DNA from: Jannaschia sp. CCS1 | GTDB taxonomy: Bacteria; Pseudomonadota; Alphaproteobacteria; Rhodobacterales; Rhodobacteraceae | Reading direction: 5' to 3' | Length of the DNA stretch: 64,000 bases | NCBI RefSeq assembly: GCF_000013565.1 | Contig: NC_007802.1 | Span: forward strand, 372,001 to 436,000 | In this document: piece after piece, positions 16,371-25,002 of the stretch | Layout of the letters: the number at the start of each line of letters is the position of its first letter | Numbering within the stretch: the first letter of the stretch is position 1 | Made by a program: the position numbers and the translations under genes | The notes under the pieces: model-generated | Databases searched by the model: none | Seen by the model: only the letters and a program-made list of their open reading frames with translations | Told to the model about the DNA's origin: nothing

Positions 16371-16832
16371 GTGGCTGATCTACCTTATCGCCCGTGCGCG
16401 GGGGTCGTTTTGACCAACGCGGACGGGCGTATCTTTGCGGGACAGCGCGCAGGGTTCGACACGCCCGCCTGGCAGATGCCCCAGGGCGGGCTCGATAAGG
16501 GGGAAGACCCCTTGGACGCCGCTTACCGAGAGCTGGAAGAAGAAACCGGCGTGGGCCGCGACCACGTCACGTTTGTGGCACAAACGACCGATTGGCTGAC
16601 CTATGACTTCCCGCCCGAGCTGGCGCTGGGGCGATGGAAGGGCAAATATGGCGGCCAGAAGCAGATGTGGGCGCATCTTCAACTGGACGCGCCCGACAGC
16701 GTCATTAACCTCACCCACAAAGACGTGGAATTCAGCGATTGGCGGTGGATGACAAAGCGGGATATCCTGACTGCCATCGTGCCCTTCAAGCGTGGTATCT
16801 ATAAGGCCATCTTCAAGGAGTTCGGTCTATGA
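16371..16832 (+). CDS. rppH: RNA pyrophosphohydrolase RppH (NUDIX)
   Basis: Removes pyrophosphate from 5'-triphosphate mRNA to start decay. The 153-aa protein has the full Nudix box, GGLDKGEDPLDAAYRELEEE followed by TGV, and the RppH-specific start YRPCAGVVLTNADGRIFAGQ with WQMPQGG. The start is a GTG directly after the ctpA TGA, with no gap, so translation is likely coupled. The last gene-pair overlap is with the secreted protein at 16829 (ATGA). Confidence 0.93.
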   Translation: MADLPYRPCAGVVLTNADGRIFAGQRAGFDTPAWQMPQGGLDKGEDPLDAAYRELEEETGVGRDHVTFVAQTTDWLTYDFPPELALGRWKGKYGGQKQMWAHLQLDAPDSVINLTHKDVEFSDWRWMTKRDILTAIVPFKRGIYKAIFKEFGL

Positions 16833-17311
16833 TCCGCTGCGCCGCATTTGCCCTGTCCGTTTTTGCCGCGGGCCCCGCCGTCGCGTTGTCCTGCGCGGTA
16901 CCGTCCGTTGCAGACAGCTATGGCGGGGCTGCCGCCAGCGCGACGGATTACGTGATCGGCGTTGGGGCATTGGCGTTGACCGGGCAGACCAACCCACCCG
17001 AAGGCGCGGTCGCGCAGGGCGGCGACATCAACCAGATGGTCGGCTACACGCAGCCCGCGCAGTTCACCGGCGGGCTTTTTACCGGAAACGGATTTGGCCC
17101 GTCGCAGCACGTGAACATTGAGGTGAATGTCACCTGCATCGTGGCCTGGTGCGGACAAGCGGCAGAGGTCGACAACGCCCTGTTTTTCTTCCGCGCCACC
17201 AATGCGGGCTACGTGCTGGATGAGGGCGCGTGTCCTGGTAACGTGTTCTACGATCCCACGCCCGCGCAGCTGCAACAGGTGCAGCAATGCTACGACAGTG
17301 GCACGTGCTAG
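16829..17311 (+). CDS. Secreted protein of unknown function
   Basis: A 160-aa protein with a signal peptide (MIRCAAFALSVFAAGPAVA, cleavage before LSC). The mature part has six Cys residues (SCAVP, NVTCIVAWCGQ, GACPGN, QQCYDSGTC), which suggests disulphides in the periplasm or outside. The start overlaps the rppH stop in ATGA, so it is the last cistron of the gpmI-rppH block. I do not recognise the family. The gene ends 108 bp before the tandem repeat array. Confidence 0.7.
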   Translation: MIRCAAFALSVFAAGPAVALSCAVPSVADSYGGAAASATDYVIGVGALALTGQTNPPEGAVAQGGDINQMVGYTQPAQFTGGLFTGNGFGPSQHVNIEVNVTCIVAWCGQAAEVDNALFFFRATNAGYVLDEGACPGNVFYDPTPAQLQQVQQCYDSGTC

Positions 17312-17674
17312 GCAGCGTTGTTCGGGCGGTGTGGGCGGGATGAACTGCGCCCTAAGGCCCGACCTGAATGTGCCGCATAGGATCGGGTCGCCGTCTGAGC
17401 GCGAGGAAGCGTTTTTTTCGCTACCGCGTCGCTACTTGAGCGCGATGATCTACTGCGCGCTATCGCTTCGCTACTTGAGCGCGATGATCTACTGCGCGCT
17501 ATCGCTTCGCTACTTGAGCGCGATGACCTGCTACGCGCTACCGCGTCGCTACTTGAGCGCGATGACCTGCTACGCGCTACCGCGTCGCTACTTGAGCGCG
17601 ATGACCTGCTGCGCGCTATCGCTTCGCTACTTGAGCGCGATGATCTACTGCGCTACCGCTTCGCTACTTGAGCG
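17312..17674. other. Gene-free stretch between convergent genes
   Basis: The first 107 bp are GC-rich with no motif apart from a T7 run at 17412-17418. The rest is the 39-bp repeat array. No RNA gene or gene with a usable start is visible. The pairing arms in each unit could give bidirectional termination. Confidence 0.7.
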
Positions 17675-17675
17675 C
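17419..17675. repeat. 39-bp minisatellite, six units plus partial ends
   Basis: Units of 39 bp begin at 17430, 17469, 17508, 17547 and 17586; a sixth of 37 bp begins at 17625 and a partial seventh at 17662. Two sequence types occur: GATGATCTACTGCGCGCTATC in units 1, 2, and GATGACCTGCTACGCGCTACC in units 3, 4, with hybrids in 5 and 6 (only the varying part differs). Each unit carries CGCGCT and AGCGCG, able to pair. 39 is a multiple of 3, and two plus-strand frames and one minus-strand frame stay open through the full units, but no start codon with a ribosome site serves them. The array ends inside the stop codon of the oxygenase gene. Confidence 0.9.
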
Positions 17676-18853
17676 TAGAGCACCCGCATCAGCCCTTCGC
17701 GCACAAACCGTTTGGCCAGCACCATCTTTCCGGCGTCATCCAAATCGCCCTCCATATCGCCAAGGCGGAAGTCGGCCGTCGTGATGCAGAACTCCATCGC
17801 ATCGCGGGCGTGGGCGGGCAGGATGATCTCTGCGCCCTGGGCGACCAGACAGACCTGATCCTCATTCGGGACATCGTGGATGCCAAAAACGATGTGGGGA
17901 TGCGCGCCCATGCGGCTGTCCATCGTCAACCCGTCCAGCTTGGCCAGTTGCGCCATCTGTCCCTCCACACGGGGCACGCGGGCAGTCAGGAACTCCTCGC
18001 GAAAGCCGGACAGCAGCTTGCCCACATGGGCATCGCCGACCAGTTCGATCAACTCTGCGAATGTGTCTTTGTAATCGTCCAGATCCACGCCGTTATTGGC
18101 AAACCCAGGCGGCAGGGCGCGGCGAAGGCTGGGCTCGCGGTGGGCCTTGGCGATCACGGCCTCGGCCAGCGCATCGGCCCAGGTGCGGAACATCAGACCG
18201 GTCGTGATGTGCAGCGAGGTTTCATCTGTGGCGACAGCGTCGTGCGCCATGCCGCGCGGGATGTAGACGGCATCACCGGGCTCCAGCACAAACCGCTGCG
18301 CCTCTTCGCCCACGTCCATGCCCCGTTCAAACGCCTGATCGGCCAGGGGCAGTTCCACGGGCGTGCCGTAGATGCGCCATTCCTTCGTGCCGGCGACTTG
18401 CAGCACCAGCACATCGTGGCCGTCGTAATGGGGGTTGAATCCCTGATTGCCCGGAGGGGTCATGTAGATGTTGGTCTGCACGCGGGCCGACATCGCGGCC
18501 TCCATCGCGCGGCAATAGCGTGCAAGCGCCGGCAGACGTTCGTGCAAGCCAGACAGGATCACGGTCGCACCATCGGCGTGCAGCTGGTTCACCCGCACTG
18601 GATCAATCTGTCCCGTCTCATAGGCAAAATCGGCGGGTGTGATATTGCCGTCCGCCCGGGTCACGTTAATCTCGGGCACATGCAGACCCATCGTCGAGAC
18701 GACGCGGTCAATCTCCCCATAGCTGAGCAGATCGGAGAAATACCCCGGCTGCCCGCGCTTGATCAGCATCGGCTTCTTCTCGAAATACTCGGCAAAGAAG
18801 GTGTCAGGGGTTTCAGGCGCAATCGCCCAATCGAAGCTGAATGTGTTCGTCAT
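17675..18853 (-). CDS. JmjC/cupin-fold 2-oxoglutarate oxygenase (RoxA/YcfD-like)
   Basis: A 392-aa cupin_4 family protein. The iron facial triad is visible as His142 and Asp144 in NPHYDGHDVLVLQ and His204 in IPRGMAHDA. Family members (E. coli RoxA/YcfD, human MINA/NO66) hydroxylate ribosomal proteins; RoxA acts on uL16. The substrate here is inferred only. The C-terminal third (about 300-392) is a winged-helix-like dimer region with a poor match I can name. Its stop codon is formed by the end of the minisatellite, so changes in repeat number could alter its mRNA 3' end. Confidence 0.82.
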   Translation of the reverse strand: MTNTFSFDWAIAPETPDTFFAEYFEKKPMLIKRGQPGYFSDLLSYGEIDRVVSTMGLHVPEINVTRADGNITPADFAYETGQIDPVRVNQLHADGATVILSGLHERLPALARYCRAMEAAMSARVQTNIYMTPPGNQGFNPHYDGHDVLVLQVAGTKEWRIYGTPVELPLADQAFERGMDVGEEAQRFVLEPGDAVYIPRGMAHDAVATDETSLHITTGLMFRTWADALAEAVIAKAHREPSLRRALPPGFANNGVDLDDYKDTFAELIELVGDAHVGKLLSGFREEFLTARVPRVEGQMAQLAKLDGLTMDSRMGAHPHIVFGIHDVPNEDQVCLVAQGAEIILPAHARDAMEFCITTADFRLGDMEGDLDDAGKMVLAKRFVREGLMRVL

Positions 18854-19010
18854 CTGGCGCTCTTATGCTGCATGTTGTGTTGCGATACTCTGACCATGAC
18901 CAGCCCCGGTGATCAATCGCCCATCAAGGTAAGGGATTACCTCCGTTGACTGGATTTCGTGCTTCGGTCACAACATGAGGTATCATTGGCCAGACGCACA
19001 TTGAGGATTC

Positions 19011-19307
19011 ATGACAATGTCCAGCAACGACAAGAAGACCAAATCCCTGACAGACGCAGATATTTCCACCGATCGCCCCACGGGCCGTCGGACCTTCCTG
19101 GGCGCGATGGGTGCCGCAGGTGTTGGTGCGGCCCTGGTGCCCACGGGCGCGGCTGCCCAGGGCACCGACAGCGACAACGGGTCCTGGACGGATGCGGCAG
19201 GCTGCGGACGCGGCAGCGGCGGCTATTCCACCGGTATCACCGATGCCGACAACGGCTCCCTCGGGACCGATGCGCCGGGTGCCGGTCGCGGTGCGCCTTA
19301 CTGCTGA
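19011..19307 (+). CDS. Tat-exported small protein with two DxDNG loops
   Basis: A 98-aa protein with a twin-arginine signal, GRRTFLGAMGAAGVGAALVP then AAAQ, giving a mature peptide of about 48 residues. That peptide is two imperfect copies of a unit: TDSDNGSWTDAAGCGRGSGG and TDADNGSLGTDAPGAGRGAP. The D-x-D-N-G-x3-D spacing resembles dockerin or EF-hand calcium loops. Two Cys residues could form one disulphide. ATG 19011 follows GAGGA; ATG 19017 is in frame. A strong terminator follows at 19334. Tat export implies folding in the cytoplasm. I cannot name the family. Confidence 0.75.
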   Translation: MTMSSNDKKTKSLTDADISTDRPTGRRTFLGAMGAAGVGAALVPTGAAAQGTDSDNGSWTDAAGCGRGSGGYSTGITDADNGSLGTDAPGAGRGAPYC

Positions 19308-19333
19308 GGCGCGACTGATTGAGACTCGTGAAG

Positions 19334-19360
19334 CGGGGTGGCCAAGGGCTGCCCCGTTTT
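19334..19360 (+). terminator. Intrinsic terminator of the Tat peptide gene
   Basis: CGGGGTGGCC, loop AAG, GGCTGCCCCG, then TTTT: a 10-bp stem with two G-T pairs and a T-tract. It sits in the 56-bp gap before the convergent esterase gene. Confidence 0.8.
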
Positions 19361-19363
19361 GCG

Positions 19364-20284
19364 TTAAAGGCGGACGGCAAGGGCTGCAGTGGCTCGCCGA
19401 AAGGCGGCATCCGAGGCGGGCGAGATGGCGCGAAAGCGCAAAAAGCCATGGATGAGGCCGGAGGCCGTCTCATACCAGACGGGTGTGCCCGCCGCGAGGA
19501 AAGTGGCGGCGAGTTCTTCGCCGTCACCGAGGAGCGGGTCGAGCGTCGCCGTCAGAATGACGGCCTGGGGCAAAGACCGCAGGTCTGCCGTGTTGGGGCT
19601 CGTATAGATGTCGGGTGATTGCCCGCCCAGATAGTCACGCCAGCAGCGGTGCATCATGTCGCGACTGAGGTAGGGGGCATTGGCATGGGTTGTGTAGCTG
19701 TCGGCACCGCATGTCGGGTCCGTTGCCGGATAGATCAGGAACAACCCTGCCGCACCTTTCGTCTTCAGCGCGGCCCCAAGGGCAAGGTTGCCGCCCGCGC
19801 TGTCCCCACCAAGCCAGAGGCCCGGAACCGTCTCCAAAGGTGACGCGCCCGTGCGAAGATGCTGAAACACCGCCACACATTCGGTCAGCGCTGCCGGGTA
19901 GGGATGTTCCGGCGCCAACGCGTAATCGATGCTGACCACCCGCAGCCCAGTGTCCCGCGCGATATCTGCGCAGATGAGGTCGTGACCTCGGATGGACCCA
20001 AGGCTCCACCCGCCACCATGGATATAGAGCATCGCCGCTGCGCGGGCGTCTGCCGTCTGATAGCTCCGTAGGGGCACCGCGCGGCCAGCCACGTCCATCG
20101 TCCAGTCGCGGGTCTGAATATCGTCAGGAACGGGTGGCAGCGCCGCCTCCATCCGCGCCACCGCAGCGCGGAGCTGGGATATCGGGCGCAGATGCTCGGG
20201 CACCGGGTCGGGGTCGGCGGCCATCTCGCGCGCCAGATCCCAAAGGTCCGGGGCGAGGCCGGGATAGGGGGCCGTATCGCCCAT
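19364..20284 (-). CDS. Alpha/beta hydrolase, hormone-sensitive-lipase family esterase
   Basis: A 306-aa serine hydrolase. The HSL oxyanion motif HGGGW is at 89-93, the nucleophile Ser162 in GGDSAGGNLA, the acid probably in TLDPLLGDGEEL and the His in SGLIHGFLRF. There is no signal peptide, so it is cytoplasmic. Substrates of the family are short-chain acyl esters; the natural one is unknown. Its ATG follows directly after the TAG of the membrane winged-helix gene, so it is the third gene of that operon and perhaps its effector. Confidence 0.88.
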   Translation of the reverse strand: MGDTAPYPGLAPDLWDLAREMAADPDPVPEHLRPISQLRAAVARMEAALPPVPDDIQTRDWTMDVAGRAVPLRSYQTADARAAAMLYIHGGGWSLGSIRGHDLICADIARDTGLRVVSIDYALAPEHPYPAALTECVAVFQHLRTGASPLETVPGLWLGGDSAGGNLALGAALKTKGAAGLFLIYPATDPTCGADSYTTHANAPYLSRDMMHRCWRDYLGGQSPDIYTSPNTADLRSLPQAVILTATLDPLLGDGEELAATFLAAGTPVWYETASGLIHGFLRFRAISPASDAAFRRATAALAVRL

Positions 20285-20986
20285 CTACATCATCTTGATG
20301 ACGTCTTTGTCGATCGCCAGAATATACCCGCGCCGCGCGATGTTCTTGATCAGCAGCTCGGACACCATCTGGTTGCCAAGCGTGTCGCGCAGACGCTTGA
20401 TGCGGGTCGCCCCCGCCGCCTCGTCGACATCCGTTTCGTGCTTGCCGGAAACCATCGATTCAATCTGCGCGCCGGTCAGCACGTCATCGTCCAGACGCGC
20501 TTCGGCCAAAACGGACAGCGTTTCCATCGCCGCGTCGGTCAGCTTGAATTCGAGGTTGTTGATCAGCACCACACGCTCTTCGCGCGACAGGATCAGGGAC
20601 GAAACCTGAATTCCCTGACGCTCAATCTCGCGCATGCGGCGGTTCAGGGTGATAATCGTGACCAGAAACACGAGGCAAGCCACCAGAAGCGCGGTGGCGA
20701 AGATCATCAGGACAAAGATGACGGCGCGATAACTGGCCAACACCTTGGAGAACGTCGTGCCGGATTGCGCCAGCACCTCCAACATCCGGATCGCATCCGG
20801 ATCACGGACCTCATTGGCCTCGAACACCTGAACGACCGCCTCGTTAAAGGCGTCCGCATCGGGCAGGTTCACGAACAGCAAAACGGCGGACGTCACGAGA
20901 ACCACGACGACCGCCAGAATGCCAAGTTGTACGACGCGTGTTGACGCGATCCGTGTGTCAGAAACGGAGGAAGTATTGTCCGGCAT
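20285..20986 (-). CDS. Inner-membrane winged-helix protein, possible membrane-bound transcription regulator
   Basis: A 233-aa protein with an N-terminal tail of about 17 aa, helix TM1 (18-41), a periplasmic loop of about 45 aa, TM2 (87-113), and a cytoplasmic C-terminal domain. Residues about 133-225 look like an OmpR-type winged helix: EERVVLINNLEFKLTDAAME, then GATRIKRLRDTLG, ending KNIARRGYILAID, which matches the RGxGY wing. The order TM-TM-wHTH is the reverse of ToxR/CadC. ATG 20986 has AAGGAG at 5-nt spacing. The 5' end overlaps the small secreted protein gene by 29 bp. I infer a sensor that acts on DNA from the membrane. Confidence 0.7.
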   Translation of the reverse strand: MPDNTSSVSDTRIASTRVVQLGILAVVVVLVTSAVLLFVNLPDADAFNEAVVQVFEANEVRDPDAIRMLEVLAQSGTTFSKVLASYRAVIFVLMIFATALLVACLVFLVTIITLNRRMREIERQGIQVSSLILSREERVVLINNLEFKLTDAAMETLSVLAEARLDDDVLTGAQIESMVSGKHETDVDEAAGATRIKRLRDTLGNQMVSELLIKNIARRGYILAIDKDVIKMM

Positions 20987-21251
20987 CCGCTCTCCTTGAG
21001 GCGAGGCCGCTGTCGTCAAACACCGAACTCACATTCACCAACGTCCAGCCTTGGGCGGAAAGACGGCCAGCCACCACACCGGATGCGGCACCGACCGAAC
21101 ACGCGCTGTCAGGCACTTGCATGACACCGTAATGCAGACGCAGCGGGTTATCCATCCTTGCGCGGTAGTCCGCATAACAGGCGGCGTGGAGAGGACCGGC
21201 CAGGACAGACAGTGCAAGGGCGGCGAGGAGAGGTTTCAAAAATCGGGTCAT
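20958..21251 (-). CDS. Small secreted protein, first gene of the membrane winged-helix operon
   Basis: A 97-aa protein with a clear signal peptide (FLKPLLAALALSVLAGPLHA, cleavage before ACYADYRAR). The mature 73 aa has two Cys (ACYADY, DSACSVG) and a C-terminal half with small residues. ATG 21251 is chosen because it gives a standard signal peptide; a TTG at 21293 is open but adds an unlikely leader. It overlaps the downstream regulator gene by 29 bp, so the two are probably translated together. It may be the signal or partner sensed by that regulator; that is inference. Confidence 0.65.
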   Translation of the reverse strand: MTRFLKPLLAALALSVLAGPLHAACYADYRARMDNPLRLHYGVMQVPDSACSVGAASGVVAGRLSAQGWTLVNVSSVFDDSGLASRRADAGQYFLRF

Positions 21252-21558
21252 AATGGAGTGCTCATCTATTGTGCTGAAAGGGGGCAGCTTCAAGGTCCAA
21301 TATGCCGCCTGAGATGCCTGTCATTCAATATCCAGACGCGCGCGCAACGGCTGTTATTGGATAGCGGATGGGTCGGAATGGGTTGTTTTGCGCGGCTATC
21401 GGATAGCGGCGGGCCGTCATTGCATGGCCGAGCGGCCGGGAGAGAGGTTGGGGACACAAGCGCCGAATGAGTGCACCTTTCCTCACCACGCCCAGGGCCG
21501 TCACGCCCCGGGTCCAAGACCTCAACCTCTCGCAATTTACTTACAAGGGATAAAAACG
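21252..21558. other. Divergent intergenic region with a 13-bp palindrome and a 9-bp direct repeat
   Basis: No gene is supported here. It contains GCTATC-G-GATAGC (21395-21407), a near-perfect palindrome, and GGATAGCGG at 21359-21367 and again at 21401-21409. These could be operator sites for the divergent operon at 20284-21251 or the secreted protein at 21559. Confidence 0.4.
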
Positions 21559-22059
21559 ATGCTGCGCCATCTCTCCAGATCATTCACCGCCGGGGCCCTG
21601 GCGATCACACTCGCGCTGACCGGGATAACGGCCACGGCCTCTCCGGCGGCGGCCAACAATCACCGCAACAATGGCGGGGAGGCGGCGGCCGTCCTCGGCG
21701 GGCTGCTGCTCCTGTATGGGTTGAGCCAGGCGGGTCGGAACAACGGCGACCGTCGTCAGCCGCAGGTCATCCAACCCCATCGTCCGCACAACCCCCAGCC
21801 GCAATTCCACCCCCAGCCGCGGTTTCAGCCCCAGCCCCAGTTTCAGCCGGTGCATCGTGTCGCCCCCCAACATTGTTTTGTGCAGGGCCATGACGGCAAC
21901 GGCCAATATCGCGGCTACCGTTACCGCTGCATGCAAAACCATGCCGCCCAAGCGCATTTTCTGCCGTCCAATTGCCTGCGCCATGTCTGGACCGATCGCG
22001 GCCAGCGCACGATCTACAGCGCACGGTGCCTGAGCAATCACGGCTGGACCTTCGGCTGA
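21559..22059 (+). CDS. Secreted Pro/Gln/His-rich protein with Cys-containing C-terminus
   Basis: A 166-aa protein: signal peptide (about 1-33, ending ASPAAANN), a short hydrophobic glycine/alanine stretch (EAAAVLGGLLLLYGLSQAG), a low-complexity linker of repeated PQ-F-x-PQP (about 78-98), then a C-terminal domain of about 65 aa with four Cys (HCFVQGHDGNG, YRYRCMQNH, PSNCLRHVW, SARCLSNHG). ATG 21559 follows AAGGGA. The linker resembles those of wall- or surface-exposed proteins. Family not recognised. Confidence 0.72.
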   Translation: MLRHLSRSFTAGALAITLALTGITATASPAAANNHRNNGGEAAAVLGGLLLLYGLSQAGRNNGDRRQPQVIQPHRPHNPQPQFHPQPRFQPQPQFQPVHRVAPQHCFVQGHDGNGQYRGYRYRCMQNHAAQAHFLPSNCLRHVWTDRGQRTIYSARCLSNHGWTFG

Positions 22060-22141
22060 ATCTTTCCAAGGCGCAGTCCCCCGGGCGATGTATGCCCGGC
22101 GGACCCCCTGCGCGGCAAAACCGACCGAGCAGTCAGGGCGG

Positions 22142-22175
22142 GGCGGCGTGACCATCTGGTTGCGCCGCCTTTGTT
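22142..22175 (+). terminator. Terminator between the secreted protein gene and rnhB
   Basis: GGCGGCG (22142-22148) pairs with CGCCGCC (22163-22169); an inner ACCA/TGGT extends the stem; TTTGTT follows. It ends about 20 bp before the rnhB start. Confidence 0.6.
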
Positions 22176-22194
22176 GTTGGGCCATGGCGATGGC

Positions 22195-22794
22195 ATGGGA
22201 CCTGATTTTGAGATTGAGCGCGAGCTGGGTGGCCTTGTCGCGGGCGTGGATGAAGTGGGGCGCGGGCCGTGGGCCGGTCCCGTAACCGCCTGCGCCGTGG
22301 TTCTGGACCCCATGCAGGTCCCCGACGGCCTGAACGATTCCAAGAAGCTGTCAGAGGCGCGGCGCGATGCCTTGGCGATGCAGATCCTGCGGGTCGCCGA
22401 TGTCTCGCTGGGCTGGGCCAGCGTCGAGGAGATCGACGCTCTCAACATCCGCCAGGCCACATTTCTTGCCATGCGCCGCGCGATGGACGGTCTGACCACC
22501 CCACCGACCCACGCGCTGATCGACGGAAACGCCATCCCGCCGGGCTTGTCCTGTCCGGCCACCTGCGTCGTGAAGGGGGACGGGCGGTCTGTCTCCATCG
22601 CGGCGGCGTCAATTGTGGCCAAAGTGCGGCGCGACGCCCTGATGAAAGAGCTTGCTGTGATGCATCCCGGTTACGGTTGGGAGACAAACATGGGCTATGG
22701 CACCGCCAAACACGCCGCTGGTCTACATCATCTAGGGGTGACCCAATATCATCGGCGCAGCTTTGCGCCCATTGCCAAGATCTTGTGTGGATAA
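22195..22794 (+). CDS. rnhB: Ribonuclease HII
   Basis: Removes ribonucleotides and RNA primers from DNA duplexes. Start MGPDFEIERELGG, then AGVDEVGRGPWAGPV with the first catalytic Asp and Glu, LNDSKKLSE, the third acidic residue in HALIDGN, and ASIVAKVRRD. The protein is 199 aa, a usual length. ATG 22195 is preferred over a TTG at 22171, which lies in the T-tract of the terminator just upstream. It is followed after 105 bp by ccrM on the same strand. Confidence 0.94.
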   Translation: MGPDFEIERELGGLVAGVDEVGRGPWAGPVTACAVVLDPMQVPDGLNDSKKLSEARRDALAMQILRVADVSLGWASVEEIDALNIRQATFLAMRRAMDGLTTPPTHALIDGNAIPPGLSCPATCVVKGDGRSVSIAAASIVAKVRRDALMKELAVMHPGYGWETNMGYGTAKHAAGLHHLGVTQYHRRSFAPIAKILCG

Positions 22795-24003
<1,209 letters not shown>

Positions 24004-24023
24004 CATTTTCACAGAATTCCTCT

Positions 24024-24125
24024 CGCCCAAACGGGCGTTGGGACCAGAACCTTGCCGCCCGCGCATGACACCATTTTGGCGCGCGGGCCAACTTTGCCCG
24101 TCGGTCCAGGACCGGCGGGTTTTTT
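24024..24125 (+). terminator. Three stacked hairpins ending ccrM transcription
   Basis: CGCCC-AAAC-GGGCG (24024-24037), GCCCGCGC (24057-24064) pairing with GCGCGGGC (24081-24088), and CCCGTCGGTCC-A-GGACCGGCGGG (24097-24119) followed by six T. The last is a textbook intrinsic terminator. Confidence 0.8.
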
Positions 24126-24205
24126 CTTGTGAGCCGCCCTGCGCGGTTTTTCCCCGTTGGAGGACGATGCGGCGCGCCTATCTATTGAAACAGGAGGTGC
24201 TGCCC

Positions 24206-24841
24206 ATGAAAATTTCGGTGATCGGTGCAAGCCGCGGCATTGGCCGCAAAGTGGTGGAAGAGGCTCTGGAACGCGGCCATAGCGTGACTGGCATGGCGCG
24301 GTCCGCCACATCGCTTGGAATAGACCATGCGGAGTTCACCGCAATCGACGGGGATGCCACCAACGCGACCGATGTGACGCAAGCCATCGACGGCGCGGAC
24401 GCGGTGATCCTGACCCTCGGCGTGCCGAAAGATGCGCGGGTCCTGAAGTCCACGACGCTATTCTCGGATGCCACAAGAACCTTGATCACCGCGATGGAAG
24501 AGGCGGGGATAAAACGCCTGCTCACCGTCACAGGCTTTGGCGCGGGCGACAGCAAAGAGAAACTCTCCACGCCGGAGCGTCTGACCCAAAAAGCGTTCCT
24601 GGGCCGCGCCTATGCCGACAAGGACCTGCAAGAAAAGTTGATCCGCGACAGCGATCTGGACTGGACCATCGCCCGCCCCGGCATCCTGTCGGACAACCGT
24701 AAAAGCAACGCCTATAAGGTGCTGGTCGAGAAAGAGACCTGGCGCAACGGGTTGATCAACCGCTCAGACGTGGCAGACTTTTTGGTCACCGCTGCAGAGG
24801 ACGAGAGCCACATCCACAAAACCCCTGCCCTTCAACGCTGA
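24206..24841 (+). CDS. NAD(P)-binding Rossmann protein (NmrA/SDR-a like)
   Basis: A 211-aa atypical short-chain dehydrogenase. The nucleotide site is KISVIGASRGIGRKVVEEAL at the N-terminus; GDATNATDV and ADAVILTLG follow, and LLTVTGFGAGDS and DLDWTIARPGIL are as in NAD(P)H-binding NmrA-like proteins such as YwnB or biliverdin reductase B. There is no YxxxK catalytic pair in the usual place. ATG 24206 is set by a perfect AGGAGGT at 24193-24199. Substrate unknown. Monocistronic between two intergenic elements. Confidence 0.82.
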   Translation: MKISVIGASRGIGRKVVEEALERGHSVTGMARSATSLGIDHAEFTAIDGDATNATDVTQAIDGADAVILTLGVPKDARVLKSTTLFSDATRTLITAMEEAGIKRLLTVTGFGAGDSKEKLSTPERLTQKAFLGRAYADKDLQEKLIRDSDLDWTIARPGILSDNRKSNAYKVLVEKETWRNGLINRSDVADFLVTAAEDESHIHKTPALQR

Positions 24842-24912
24842 GGGGCCCATTCGTCGCGCTCAACCCCATCAAGCGCTCTGGCACCAATGATCGACACTGC
24901 CCTTCCTTCCCC

Positions 24913-24954
24913 GTTCTTCAAATATCCCGGGGAGCGCGAGGGGCTGGCCCCTCG
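24913..24954. repeat. Rhodobacteraceae-type intergenic element, copy 1
   Basis: TTCTTCAAATATCCCGGGGAG followed closely by the hairpin CGAGGGG-CTGG-CCCCTCG (one base of overlap in the first motif may differ). It resembles copies at 37624-37677 and 52392-52465. Between a Rossmann protein gene and alkB. Confidence 0.55.
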
Positions 24955-25002
24955 CATCGGGCGGCCGCTTCAGCGGTCGCCCCCACCAAAAAAAGCCCCA
25001 GA

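Noticed and set aside
17419-17675. CRISPR array
   Set aside because: Units are contiguous with no unique spacers and no cas genes.
17127-17678. Frame through the minisatellite (RYLSAM repeats) as a real protein
   Set aside because: No start codon with ribosome site; first half is antisense-type noise overlapping the secreted protein gene.
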